A stretch of 64,000 nucleotides of DNA from Jeotgalibacillus marinus (GCF_040801915.1 NZ_JBFMIA010000008.1:62001-126000), one strand, 5' to 3'. Numbered from the stretch's first letter, positions 53,065 through 62,369 are shown. Numbers and translations: made by a program. Notes: generated from the letters alone by a model not told the origin.

Positions 53065-54183
53065 TTAATATTTCAGAGGTGCATTCATCGATTTTTTCCT
53101 CTTCCACCAAAGGATTACAGCTAGTAGGACAGGAAAGATAAATGCATATGGTATGTGGAGCATAAATACAAATTCCAAAGCTACAGCTAAATTAGTTTGC
53201 TGACCCGGAGATTCTATAATTGACAAAAAAGCAGCAAGTAGTGCAAATGGATAGACAAATGTTCGATAACGACGATTAGTGATGGTTTCTAGCCCAATCA
53301 ATACAGCATAAAGATAAACACAAATCTTCACAAAAGCGCCAAACATAACATGAAAAACATATAATATATCAACCCTTCCAATAAATTCAAGAACCTCCAC
53401 TTCGCGCACGGTTGATACAAAAGGATATTGAGAACGATTACGTAATTCAGGACCTAACGTGAGGATCTCAAGTAGCACACCAAAAGTTAAAAAGAGACCA
53501 ATGGCGATAATGGTAACAATAGAAACCCTCCTCGTGAAATTTTTTTGTATTACTTTTGGAAAGATAACTGTAAATGCAATCATCTCACCGTATGGAAACA
53601 ATACTGATTTCTTGAAAAGGTTGTGAAAAATTGGTCCTATACCATCGGGCAGTACAGGTAAGAGGTTTTGTATGTACAACTCTTTCGAAAAAAATAAACC
53701 GATTGCAACGATACATACACCTAAAAAAAATAGAGGGAAATACAGTTCAGTTAAGCGTGCCAATACGTCTAAACCGAGATATAATATGTAAGCAACAGCG
53801 AGAATAAATGTAATAGAAATTATGGGACTAGGTGTTTTTTCAAGCATCGTAATTCCCATAAGATAAACAAAATTCTTTAAAATATATACACTCATAAAAA
53901 GAAAATAAAGGGTATAAAAAAAAATAATGAGATTTCCGAGCTTTTTACCTAAACAAATTTGAATGATTTGAAAAAAGTTTTTGTTTTGTCCAGCCGAATT
54001 AATAATGAAGTGATATAAGAAATGTAGACCAATTGCGAATATCGGAGCAATTAAGGGCACTAACCACACCCCATGAGTTAACCCTTTTCCCACACCAACT
54101 AAAAAAGTGGTACCGGTTCCAAAAACAAAGATTAAAACAAATAATTGCCATAGAGAAATCCCTTCTTCTTGTATGCTTCTCAT
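53065..54183 (-). CDS. Spore germinant receptor B subunit (GerAB-like), operon copy
   Basis: First gene of the receptor operon, 372 aa, ten hydrophobic segments, GerAB family. The start MRSIQEEGISLWQLF and end KRKKSMNAPLKY are shared with the orphan copy at 48442-49560. Order on the minus strand is B, D-like, A, C, unusual compared with the common A-B-C. GGAGGA lies just before the ATG. The promoter region is duplicated ahead of the other copy. Expression should be in the forespore. Confidence 0.93.
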   Translation of the reverse strand: MRSIQEEGISLWQLFVLIFVFGTGTTFLVGVGKGLTHGVWLVPLIAPIFAIGLHFLYHFIINSAGQNKNFFQIIQICLGKKLGNLIIFFYTLYFLFMSVYILKNFVYLMGITMLEKTPSPIISITFILAVAYILYLGLDVLARLTELYFPLFFLGVCIVAIGLFFSKELYIQNLLPVLPDGIGPIFHNLFKKSVLFPYGEMIAFTVIFPKVIQKNFTRRVSIVTIIAIGLFLTFGVLLEILTLGPELRNRSQYPFVSTVREVEVLEFIGRVDILYVFHVMFGAFVKICVYLYAVLIGLETITNRRYRTFVYPFALLAAFLSIIESPGQQTNLAVALEFVFMLHIPYAFIFPVLLAVILWWKRKKSMNAPLKY

Positions 54184-54256
54184 AACATTCCTCCGACGTA
54201 TTTCTTAACACCCTTTCATTATTTTTCCCTGCTTTCCACACCGTATACAAAAATAT

Positions 54257-54263
54257 TAGTATG
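54257..54263 (-). promoter_or_regulatory. Sigma-G-like -10 element of the germinant receptor operon
   Basis: CATACTA on the minus strand, 74 nt before the start, matches the forespore sigma-G -10 consensus; the matching site before the orphan gerAB is TATACTA. A good -35 is not evident, so the call is tentative. No gene is seen in 54264-54526. Confidence 0.4.
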
Positions 54264-54526
54264 GGAGGTTATATACCTTTTTGGAGTTATCGAATTAGCA
54301 GCGCCTATCTATTGTAGTGGGGATGTTTATCCGTCAGTAGACGTTAAGAAGTAATGAGGTGTTTCTTCAGATAGTAATTCTAACGAAAATGATGTTTGCG
54401 AAGAACTCGATGGCAACAATTTTCAAAGGTGATGAATGCGAGACTAGTATGTATTTGTAATTTATTAGAATAAGCATCTTCGTGGTGACTTTTTTTCCAC
54501 AACAGAATATGGACAAATATATTTTT

Positions 54527-54610
54527 TTAGGAGAATTTACCTAACTCTATTTGTGTTAGCCTTTTCTCATTTCTTAGTAATCGTAGTCTTTTTCCAGAAG
54601 AAGAACTCAT
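54527..54610 (-). pseudogene. XRE repressor, truncated right copy
   Basis: Minus-strand frame MSSSSGKRLRLLRNEKRL continuing TQIELG, then stop after 27 codons. The first 24 codons align with the intact repressor at 47518-47868; the rest of the gene is gone. The upstream sequence with ATCTGTTGACA is conserved between the copies. Confidence 0.85.
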
Positions 54611-54709
54611 TATATGTCACCATGAACTTGAAATCTGTTGACACAAAATAAGATATGATATACCATACTATCATCGAGAGACACATTTTGTATTTTGAGG
54701 GAGGGCATT

Positions 54710-54904
54710 ATGCAATATGCACATGAAAAGCTAATTTATCTACGCGGTGTTAAAAGTCGTAAGGAAGTCTTACGAGACATAGGAGTAGGCGAATATACTT
54801 TAATTAGTTATGAACAAGGACGACGTATTCATAGAGATGAAATAAAAGTAAATGTACCTAACTACTATATTGTATCAATAGATTGGCTTTTTTTAGCTAC
54901 TTAA
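54710..54904 (+). CDS. Mini helix-turn-helix protein, intact right copy
   Basis: A 64-aa protein with a single HTH-like core (SRKEVLRDIGVGEYTLISYEQGRR near residues 17-40) and an aromatic tail DWLFLAT that resembles the DYLL segment found just after HTH_3 domains. It lacks any dimerisation domain. GAGGGAGGG precedes the ATG and TTGACA lies at 54638. Its diverged copy is at 47983-48144. It may act as a Cro-like partner of the XRE repressor; that is inference. Confidence 0.65.
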   Translation: MQYAHEKLIYLRGVKSRKEVLRDIGVGEYTLISYEQGRRIHRDEIKVNVPNYYIVSIDWLFLAT

Positions 54905-55021
54905 AGCACGTTTTGTATTACATGGTAGCGAATAGATTAATAGATTATCAAGTTGTTTTAATAACCACTAAAAAGAGGAAAATGGAGTAACCCCAAAAGA
55001 GAAGTAATGGGAGGGACACAT

Positions 55022-55504
55022 ATGAGTGAGAAAAAGAAGCAAACAACAATTGTACTATTTAGCGGGGACTATGATAAGGCCATGGCGGCATACATTATTG
55101 CTAACGGGGCAGCAGCCTACGATCATGAAGTCACCATTTTTCACACATTTTGGGGATTAAATGCTCTCCGAAAAAATGAATTAGTACCAGTGAAAAAAGG
55201 TTTTCTTGAAAAAATGATTGGTAAAATGATGCCACGAGGTGCAGATAAATTAGGTATTTCTAAGATGAATTTCGCTGGTATGGGACCTAAAATGATCAAG
55301 CATGTGATCAAGAAACACAACGCATTGACACTACCTGAACTAATTGATATGGCAAAAGAACAAGATGTAAAGCTTGTAGCTTGTACGATGTCGATGGATC
55401 TTTTAGGCATACAAGATGAAGAGTTCGTTCACGGGTTAGATTATGCTGGCGTTGCGGCTTATCTAGGAGATGCAGAGAAAGGAAATGTAAACTTATTTAT
55501 CTAA
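55022..55504 (+). CDS. DsrE/DsrF/DrsH-like family protein
   Basis: A 160-aa soluble protein of the DsrE-like (DrsE_2, peroxiredoxin-family-annotated) group, related to sulfur-relay proteins. The start TTIVLFSGDYDKAMAAYIIANGAAAYDHEVTIFHTFWGLNAL is the family's nucleotide-like fold; a Cys is present in KLVACTMSMDLLG near residues 122-134, in the usual position for persulfide carriage. ATG 55022 has GGAGGGA upstream. TusA follows, supporting a role in sulfur transfer. Confidence 0.9.
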   Translation: MSEKKKQTTIVLFSGDYDKAMAAYIIANGAAAYDHEVTIFHTFWGLNALRKNELVPVKKGFLEKMIGKMMPRGADKLGISKMNFAGMGPKMIKHVIKKHNALTLPELIDMAKEQDVKLVACTMSMDLLGIQDEEFVHGLDYAGVAAYLGDAEKGNVNLFI

Positions 55505-55628
55505 GCTTTATCCTGTCAAAGGGATCAAGAAAATGAGCGTAAATGAGTTAAGAACAGCGTGACATAGAAAATCGGTCCTAACCAATATGCCATGCCATTC
55601 GATAATATTCAACAGGAGGTTTTTAAAA

Positions 55629-55856
55629 ATGGAAGTAACAAAAGTGTTAGATACAACAGGATTAGCTTGTCCAATGCCGATTGTGAAAACAAAGAAAGCA
55701 ATAGCAGATCTTGAAACAGGTCAAGTATTAGAAATTCATGCGACTGATAAAGGGGCAAAAAGTGACCTTGTTGCATGGACGACTTCTTTTGGTCATGAAC
55801 TAATCGCTTCAACAGAAGAAAATGATAGATTAAAATTCTGGATTAAAAAAGCTTAA
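55629..55856 (+). CDS. TusA/SirA-family sulfurtransferase
   Basis: Small (75 aa) TusA-like sulfur carrier. The persulfide-forming Cys14 lies in LACPMPIVKTKKAI, the signature of the family, and the rest forms the two-layer alpha/beta sandwich with TDKGAKSDL. AGGAGGT precedes the ATG. With the DsrE-like gene 125 nt upstream it would form a sulfur relay; no rhodanese gene is present between or beside them. Confidence 0.93.
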   Translation: MEVTKVLDTTGLACPMPIVKTKKAIADLETGQVLEIHATDKGAKSDLVAWTTSFGHELIASTEENDRLKFWIKKA

Positions 55857-55885
55857 AGTAACAAAAGAAGGCTCCAATCGATTCC

Positions 55886-55970
55886 CTTTCAGAAGTGAAT
55901 GCGATTGATTCATACCTAAGTGAATCGAGAGATAAACAAGCAGCCAGGAGCTTTTTCAAGAATAGCTTGG
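55886..55970 (+). pseudogene. IS6-family transposase fragment
   Basis: The frame NAIDSYLSESRDKQAARSFF, then KNSL, matches the part of IS6/IS240-type transposases that reads IDFYLS..RD..AA.RFFKK. Nothing further of the transposase or its ends can be seen. Confidence 0.65.
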
Positions 55971-56132
55971 TTGTGTCTCGTAATTGTAATCTTCGTGTGA
56001 GTGTACAACAAGCACGTATAGAGAGAATGTACAATCAAAAAATTATAAATCGAATGGTCTTTCAAAAAAAGGTATTGTTCTATACAATGAGAATCTACAC
56101 CGATGAATTACGATTCAAGACGAGGGGATACA

Positions 56133-56759
56133 ATGAAACAAATTCTGACGATTGGTTTGACAATTTTAATTATCTTCGTTGGATTTATACAAAAAGATAA
56201 AATGATGACATGGATCCATCAAGGTGGAGCTGTGGCAATAATCATTTGTATCGTTTTTGTAGCTATATTGGTGTTTTTTCCGATTATTCCCTATCCTGTA
56301 TTGGCAGCAACGATAGGATCCATTTTCGGTGTATTTATAGGGGTTTCCATTTCTTTAGTGGGAGTTATGGTTGGTACGATGATCATGTTTATCTTATTTC
56401 GTTATGGTTTCCAAGAGTTGGCTCGAAAGACACTAACAAAATATCCAAAAATGAAAGACTATGAGTCCTTTTTTGAGCGAAATGCTTTTGTAGCCATTTT
56501 GTATGCTCGCCTGATTCCAATTGTACCTTCCCAAGTTGTCACAATTGTTTCAGCACTGAGCAAGGTGAAATGGTCTACTTTCTTTGTCGCAACATGCATC
56601 GGTAAAATTCCTGCGGCTGTAACATTCACATTTGCTGGAAGTGTTTTTGAGGGGAGTAAGTGGTTATCGATCGGTATTTTTGGCTTATACTTTCTCATTC
56701 TTATGCTGACTGCATCAATCCATATGTATAAAAGGCAATCTGCGAAGAAGTATGCATAA
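56133..56759 (+). CDS. TVP38/TMEM64 family membrane protein (DedA-like)
   Basis: Integral membrane protein of 208 aa with about five hydrophobic segments, of the SNARE-associated/VTT fold. Family blocks: PIIPYPVLAATIGSIFG near 51-67, FRYGFQELARKTLTKYPKM, and RLIPIVPSQVVTIVSALSKV near 135-154. VTT proteins are lipid scramblases or transporters; the substrate is unknown. The start at ATG 56133 follows GAGGGGAT. It follows the sulfur relay genes, a neighbourhood often seen for TVP38 proteins. Confidence 0.88.
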   Translation: MKQILTIGLTILIIFVGFIQKDKMMTWIHQGGAVAIIICIVFVAILVFFPIIPYPVLAATIGSIFGVFIGVSISLVGVMVGTMIMFILFRYGFQELARKTLTKYPKMKDYESFFERNAFVAILYARLIPIVPSQVVTIVSALSKVKWSTFFVATCIGKIPAAVTFTFAGSVFEGSKWLSIGIFGLYFLILMLTASIHMYKRQSAKKYA

Positions 56760-56764
56760 AAGAA

Positions 56765-56803
56765 AAAATGAACCCTTGAACTCATTCTAGGGTTCATTTT
56801 TCT
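56765..56803 (+). terminator. Terminator after the TVP38 gene
   Basis: AAAATGAACCCT pairs with AGGGTTCATTTT, loop of about 12 nt, T-run after. Confidence 0.9.
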
Positions 56804-56835
56804 TTTTACTCATACGCTACTTTTTTCTCTATTAA

Positions 56836-56864
56836 AAAAAGATAAGACCGAGGTCTCATCTTTG
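56836..56864 (-). terminator. Terminator of the minus-strand hypothetical gene
   Basis: AAGATaAGACC/GGTCTcATCTT arms with T7 on the minus strand. Confidence 0.8.
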
Positions 56865-56869
56865 CATAA

Positions 56870-57196
56870 TCATTTAAATTCTTCTTTTGCCTTTTTACGT
56901 TGCTGCGTAAAAATCGCAGCAGCTAAAGTGAAGAATGAAAAAGCGGTAGGTATTGAAATATAGGAGGACATTAGCAGTAAAACGAATACTGGAGTGCCTC
57001 CTGGAGCATTTATCGCATCAATTTCGTCCAATCGAAGCAGGTAGTACACAACAACTCCAATTGAGAAAGAAAGAAAAAGTGTATTGGAAATCCAAAGCCA
57101 CTTCATCTTATGTTTTTTGCCGTAAATAATCGAAATAATCATAAGAATAGGGGCGATCAGTAATGTAACCATAAACATTATAAATAAAGTGTCCAC
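56870..57196 (-). CDS. Hypothetical three-TM membrane protein
   Basis: 108 aa with hydrophobic segments at about 3-25, 32-52 and 66-95 and a basic tail QQRKKAKEEFK. I do not recognise a family. The start is GTG with GAGAAGGAG upstream, and its own terminator follows, so it is probably a real, single-gene unit. Confidence 0.65.
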   Translation of the reverse strand: MDTLFIMFMVTLLIAPILMIISIIYGKKHKMKWLWISNTLFLSFSIGVVVYYLLRLDEIDAINAPGGTPVFVLLLMSSYISIPTAFSFFTLAAAIFTQQRKKAKEEFK

Positions 57197-57423
57197 GAAA
57201 TGACTCCTTCTCCCAGTAAGTATGTGAATTCTTCTTTTATCCTATCAGAAAGCTTGCTTAACGAAAACAATAACGTAAAAACGATTGTGAACTTTTTGTT
57301 GTGATACCTTGTTCTCATGCTAATTAGACGAAGAAAAAGTATTGGAAGAAGAGAAGGAACATCATCTTAAGACACCAATCGAAATAATTAGTTTTCATAG
57401 AAATGTTTAAAAAGTTACGATTA

Positions 57424-57455
57424 TCAAAGAGATCCTATATATTAGGTTCTTTTTT
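57424..57455. terminator. Terminator after the TspO-family gene
   Basis: AAAGAGATCCTA/TTAGGTTCTTT hairpin with flanking A- and T-runs, immediately downstream of the minus-strand gene. Confidence 0.65.
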
Positions 57456-57457
57456 GG

Positions 57458-58216
57458 TTACTTAGATCTACGTTTGCGAGAACTAAACCTCTTCTGCTTT
57501 TTCTTTTTCCTCAATGTAATAATGCCAATGGCAATTATTGCAGATAAAACATAGGCAGTAGAGACAACAATGGATTCTCCACCTTCATTTTTAGCGGCAA
57601 TACCGATAAAAGCCCAAATGAATACAAGTGGATAAATCCAATCTCTCTCATGAAATCGTATGTGAAGGGCAAGTGCTGTTGCAATAAGGAGTAAAATGAT
57701 CGTCCAACTAACATCTGACAAACCAAAACCGCTCCATCCATGGTAGTTCAACGTGTAAGAAATGTTCGCAATCGTCGCGATGCTAATCCATCCTAAATAT
57801 ACTGAAAAAGGCAAGCGATCAAGAAAGCGAGGTTTATTTCGCTGAATCGTGACATAAATCAAAATTAATGAAAAGAGCAGTCCAATCATTACGGCAACTG
57901 AAGCAATAAATTGCTCGTAATGCCAAACGACTATCCACGAACAATTTAAGATGCTGCTAACGACAAAAAGTGTAGAGGTTTGTTTATAGACCGAGCGCTT
58001 TCGCTGTGATTTTAATCCTCCTCGAAGCACCCAAATGAAAAGAAGAAAATAGATAAGACTCCAGATTGAAAAAACATAGCCAGCAGGTGTAAATAGTACG
58101 TCTAATTTGTTTGAGATCTCACCTGTTGTTTGGCCGTTGAGTGGAATGATATTTGCAAGCGCATTTACTATAATCATACTAAGTAAAAAAAGGAAATGTA
58201 GGATAAAACGCTTCAT
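57458..58216 (-). CDS. TspO/MBR-family (tryptophan-rich sensory-type) membrane protein
   Basis: A membrane protein of 252 aa with seven or eight hydrophobic segments, longer than the classic five-helix TspO (about 160 aa) but with the VFSIWSLIYFLLF and family's tryptophan pattern (WISIATIANISY, NYHGWSGFG, SWTIILL). Such long forms are annotated as tryptophan-rich sensory proteins in Bacillus. Function unknown. ATG 58216 has GGAGGT seven bases before it. It follows recQ by 47 nt on the same strand and may be co-transcribed. Confidence 0.78.
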   Translation of the reverse strand: MKRFILHFLFLLSMIIVNALANIIPLNGQTTGEISNKLDVLFTPAGYVFSIWSLIYFLLFIWVLRGGLKSQRKRSVYKQTSTLFVVSSILNCSWIVVWHYEQFIASVAVMIGLLFSLILIYVTIQRNKPRFLDRLPFSVYLGWISIATIANISYTLNYHGWSGFGLSDVSWTIILLLIATALALHIRFHERDWIYPLVFIWAFIGIAAKNEGGESIVVSTAYVLSAIIAIGIITLRKKKKQKRFSSRKRRSK

Positions 58217-58263
58217 ACTGATAACCTCCAGTTTTACTCCTTCTTCCATCCATTCGTGTTTTA

Positions 58264-60411
58264 TCACATGAAATTGTTTTTCAGCAACACCATTTTAATC
58301 GTAAAGTAACTGACATCTATAGGCAATGCTTCTTTGATTGGCTTAAGTTTAGGCTCTTCTAACGTGTTCCTTATTGATAAAATCTGTTCTTCAATTTCTG
58401 GTTTAATCCATTGTTCAAATGGTAATGAGTGACCTTCTTTAAAAGCGCTCATTAAATGCTTTTCGATGGTTTGTAAGGACATGGCACGAACTTCAGCGAT
58501 TTCTTCAACCGTTTTCCCTTCCTGTAACTGCTCATATGAAAACATAAAGCTTGGTTGGTCAGCTGTTGGAATGAGTTCAGGTACTTTCGGTTCTTTTTTT
58601 ACAACCGCCGCTCTTTTTTTCGTTTCTGTACCATGTTTAGCTGTATAGTCTTGCACAACTTCAACAAAAGCTTCCCCGTACTCAACTAGTTTACGTTCAC
58701 CAACGCCTTTGATCGCAAGCATTGCTTCTTGATCTAATGGGTAGTAGGTTGCGATTTCACGCAGCGTCGCATCTGAGAAAATAAGGTAAGGTGGAACGGC
58801 GTTGTCCTTAGCAATTTGAGAACGCAAGGTACGCAGTCCTTCAAATAACCCTTCATCATAAGCGACTTCTTGGTTTTGAACTTGATAAGCCGATTTTACC
58901 CAAACTTCTTCTTCCCCTTTTAAAACGGATAATGCTCTTAGCCCTAAACGGATTGTAGGAAATTGACCACCTTCGAGATTAAGGTAGCCATCTGAAATTA
59001 AATACTGAATAAAGTCGCTAATTTGTTTTTCTGTTTGTGTTCGCATCATGCCGTACGTTGTGAGCTTATTTAATTTAAAATCGATGACTTTTTTACTTCT
59101 TGATCCTTTTAACACTTTAGCCGTTAAGCCTGTTCCAAATCTCTCGCCCATTCGCTTGACGGTAGAAAGAACAATTTGAACGTCTCGAGTGCGATTGATT
59201 TTTTCACGATCATCTCGACAGTTACTACAATGTCCACAATCGTCTGTCATTTGATCATCCTCGAAATAATCAAGAATAACAGTTGGTAAGCAGCGATTGC
59301 TGTGACAATAATTCACCATATGCTGAAGCTTTAAATACTCTGCCGCTTTTTTATCATCATTGGCTACGGATTGTTCGATTAGAAACTTTTGCAGCATCAC
59401 ATCTTGAGGACTGTACAGTAAAAAACAGTCACTAGGTTCGCCATCACGTCCAGCACGACCAGCTTCTTGATAGTATGATTCCATGTTCATCGGCATTTGA
59501 TAATGTATGACGAAGCGAACGTTGGACTTATCAATCCCCATGCCGAATGCATTCGTAGCGATAATGACTTTCTTTTCATCATAAATAAATTGGTGTTGCG
59601 CTTCCTCGCGTACGCCTTCTGGTAAGCCAGCATGATAGCACGTAACGGAATGCCCTTTAGTAGACAACACTTTCGTTAAATGGTCTGCTTCTTTTCTAGT
59701 TGCGACATAAATAATCCCTGTGTCGAGCCGGTGTTCTTGTAGATAACTCGAAATAAATTGTTGTTTGTCTTCTCCTTTAAGTACATGAAACGACAAATTA
59801 TCACGAGCAAAACCTGTGTTAACGATATGAGCAGGCTCAATGGTAAGGAGTCTAGCAATATCTTGGATGACATTATCGGTGGCGGTTGCTGTAAGTGCCA
59901 TCATCACTGGAAGGTTTGGTAATTGATGTAGCGTGTCCACAATCGATCGATAGCTCGGTCTAAAATCATGTCCCCACTGAGAGATACAATGTGCTTCATC
60001 AAATGCGATGAGTGACAGTTTTATAGAAGCGATCGTTTGAAAAAATGATGGTGAATCAAAACGTTCAGGTGCTACATAAACAAATTTATATCTCCCTTGG
60101 CGGATCTCCTGTAGTCGTTCCATCGCTTCACCTGAAGATAGGGAACTATTTATAAAGGTTGCATCAATGCCGTTTTCAAGAAGTGCATCTACTTGATCAC
60201 GCATAAGTGAAATCAAAGGTGAAATGATTACAGCAGTGCCTTCTAAAAGTATGCCAGGAATTTGATAACAAAGAGATTTTCCTCCTCCAGTAGGCATAAT
60301 ACCAAGAGAATGATCACCAGCTAAAACCGATTCGATCACACGGTCTTGACCTGGTCGGAATGAATCGTAACCAAAATACGTTTGCAATGCTTTCTCAGCT
60401 TGCAGGATCAT
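58264..60411 (-). CDS. recQ: ATP-dependent DNA helicase RecQ
   Basis: RecQ-family 3'-5' DNA helicase of 715 aa. Motifs: Walker A TGGGKS (Lys45), DEAH near 138, TATATDNV, the AFGMGIDKSNVRFVIHY and QEAGRAGRDG motifs, a zinc-binding set YCHSNRC ... DDCGHCSNC near 368-398, an RQC winged helix, and an HRDC domain near 510-590. A C-terminal HTH_40-like region (about 630-700) completes the long bacterial form. It acts in recombination repair and fork processing. Start ATG follows AAAGGATG. Confidence 0.95.
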   Translation of the reverse strand: MILQAEKALQTYFGYDSFRPGQDRVIESVLAGDHSLGIMPTGGGKSLCYQIPGILLEGTAVIISPLISLMRDQVDALLENGIDATFINSSLSSGEAMERLQEIRQGRYKFVYVAPERFDSPSFFQTIASIKLSLIAFDEAHCISQWGHDFRPSYRSIVDTLHQLPNLPVMMALTATATDNVIQDIARLLTIEPAHIVNTGFARDNLSFHVLKGEDKQQFISSYLQEHRLDTGIIYVATRKEADHLTKVLSTKGHSVTCYHAGLPEGVREEAQHQFIYDEKKVIIATNAFGMGIDKSNVRFVIHYQMPMNMESYYQEAGRAGRDGEPSDCFLLYSPQDVMLQKFLIEQSVANDDKKAAEYLKLQHMVNYCHSNRCLPTVILDYFEDDQMTDDCGHCSNCRDDREKINRTRDVQIVLSTVKRMGERFGTGLTAKVLKGSRSKKVIDFKLNKLTTYGMMRTQTEKQISDFIQYLISDGYLNLEGGQFPTIRLGLRALSVLKGEEEVWVKSAYQVQNQEVAYDEGLFEGLRTLRSQIAKDNAVPPYLIFSDATLREIATYYPLDQEAMLAIKGVGERKLVEYGEAFVEVVQDYTAKHGTETKKRAAVVKKEPKVPELIPTADQPSFMFSYEQLQEGKTVEEIAEVRAMSLQTIEKHLMSAFKEGHSLPFEQWIKPEIEEQILSIRNTLEEPKLKPIKEALPIDVSYFTIKMVLLKNNFM

Positions 60412-60575
60412 AAAATCATCCTTTCGTAGAACTTCAATTCTAATAGTTTATCACACGTAAAGGCTTCTGGAAATTTAAAATAGGTGAGTGTTTCGTCAAT
60501 AGAAGTAGTATGATATGATAAAAAACGAGAGGAATCAGAATATTTTAACTTTTATCGAATGAGGGAGGAATGAAC

Positions 60576-62369
60576 ATGGAAAAGGTTACATATCCACAAA
60601 AGTGGGACTTAGATGTATTTTTTAATGGGGGAAGCAGTTCTCCAGAACTAACAAATCATTTAGAAGAGTACACACAGAAAACTAAAGCGTTTGAAAAAAA
60701 TGTGAAAAGCTTTGAAACACCTAGAAGTAATACGGACATTGAAAAAGTGAGAAAGCTAATTGAAGAAGCGAAATCTGTCATGATGGGACTCTACCAATCT
60801 GGTGCATTTGCAAGCTGTCTTGAAGCGCAAGATACAAAAGATGTAGGAGCAAACGTGCTGCGCGGAAAAATGACGAGTATTTTTGCAGACTTTGGTACAG
60901 CATTCACTGCATTCCAACAGAAGCTTTCTGCAACAAGTGAAGACGTATGGCATTCTCTTATACAAGATGATGAACTTAAGACGTTTTCTTTTGTGTTAAA
61001 TGAATGGAGAGAAAAATCAAAAGAACGTTTGTCAGAGGATGAAGAAGGGCTTATTCAAGCGCTTAGTGTTGATGGATATCATGCTTGGGGACAAATGTAT
61101 AATACGATTATATCATCAATGAACATCCAAGTAACGGTCGATGGTGAAGAAAAAACATTGTCAATTGGTCAAGCGAATAATCTATCTTCTCATAAAGATC
61201 CAGCCGTCCGTGAAGAAGTGTTCCACAAGCTTGAAGAGGCGTGGAAAGAAAAAGAATCTCTCTTTGCTGAAACATTAAATCACCTTGGTGGCTTCCGCTT
61301 GAACGTATACAAAAAACGAGGATGGGATCATGTATTAAAAGAACCACTTGATATTAACCGCATGCAACAACAAACACTTGACGCAATGTGGGGAGCCATT
61401 TCAAAAAATAAGCAGCCGTTTGTCGAGTTCTTGCAACGTAAAGCAGAGTTGATAGGGTTAGATAAAATGACGTGGGCTCATGTTGGTGCACCCGTTTCTC
61501 AGTCATCAAAGACCGTTTCGTATGATGAGGGTGCTACATTTATTTTAAAGAATTTCGCTAAATTTGGGCCGGAAATGGCGAAATTTGCTGAGATGGCATT
61601 TAAAGAAGGGTGGATTGAAGCAGAAGATCGTGCTGATAAACGACCTGGAGGATTCTGTACTAGCTTCCCGTTAGATGAGCAGTCGCGAATCTTTATGACG
61701 TACAGCGGTTCAATGTCCAATGTGGCAACACTTGCGCATGAACTGGGGCACGCGTTCCATACTTATGCACTTAAGCCGATGGACCCATTCAATCGTTTGT
61801 ATGCGATGAATGTGGCAGAAACGGCTTCGACATTCGCAGAAATGATCGTGTCTGACGCCGCTGTAAAAGAAGCTTCAACGGATGAAGAAAAAATTTCATT
61901 ACTTGAAGACAAAGTATCACGCAGCGTTGCTTTCTTTATGAACATTCATTCTCGTTTCTTATTTGAAACGCGTTTTTATGAAGAACGTAAAGAAGGACCA
62001 GTTCCTGCGAGTCGCTTAAATGAACTTATGTCTGAAGCACAGGACGAAGCGTTTGCAGGAGCAATGGAAGATTCTCATCCAAACTTTTGGGCATCAAAAA
62101 TGCACTTTCATATTACAGGCGTTCCGTTCTATAACTTCCCATACACATTCGGTTACTTGTTCTCGCTAAGCATTTATGCGAAAGCACTAGAAGAGGGAAC
62201 AGAGTATGAAGAAAAATACATGGCACTTCTGCGTGATACTGCGATCATGAGCACAGAAGACCTCGCTATGAAACACCTAAACGAAGACATCACAAAAGAA
62301 GCCTTCTGGGAAAAAGGAATTCAACTTTGCATTAAAGACGTAGAACACTTCATTTCATTAACAAAATAA
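60576..62369 (+). CDS. pepF: Oligoendopeptidase F family M3 metallopeptidase
   Basis: Zinc peptidase of 597 aa (M3B, PepF). The HELGH motif is at residues 388-392 with the third ligand Glu in the downstream ETASTFAEM segment. It cleaves oligopeptides of about 7-23 residues inside the cell. ATG 60576 is preferred over 60570 because GGGAGGA lies at normal distance from it. It stands as a single gene, divergent from recQ; only a weak hairpin (TTCGCT/AGCGAA near 62378-62405) follows. Confidence 0.95.
   Translation: MEKVTYPQKWDLDVFFNGGSSSPELTNHLEEYTQKTKAFEKNVKSFETPRSNTDIEKVRKLIEEAKSVMMGLYQSGAFASCLEAQDTKDVGANVLRGKMTSIFADFGTAFTAFQQKLSATSEDVWHSLIQDDELKTFSFVLNEWREKSKERLSEDEEGLIQALSVDGYHAWGQMYNTIISSMNIQVTVDGEEKTLSIGQANNLSSHKDPAVREEVFHKLEEAWKEKESLFAETLNHLGGFRLNVYKKRGWDHVLKEPLDINRMQQQTLDAMWGAISKNKQPFVEFLQRKAELIGLDKMTWAHVGAPVSQSSKTVSYDEGATFILKNFAKFGPEMAKFAEMAFKEGWIEAEDRADKRPGGFCTSFPLDEQSRIFMTYSGSMSNVATLAHELGHAFHTYALKPMDPFNRLYAMNVAETASTFAEMIVSDAAVKEASTDEEKISLLEDKVSRSVAFFMNIHSRFLFETRFYEERKEGPVPASRLNELMSEAQDEAFAGAMEDSHPNFWASKMHFHITGVPFYNFPYTFGYLFSLSIYAKALEEGTEYEEKYMALLRDTAIMSTEDLAMKHLNEDITKEAFWEKGIQLCIKDVEHFISLTK

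Noticed and set aside
56103..56132. Longer start for the TVP38 gene at 56103
   Set aside because: The upstream part (MNYDSRRGDT) has no ribosome binding site, while ATG 56133 follows GAGGGG and begins the hydrophobic N terminus.
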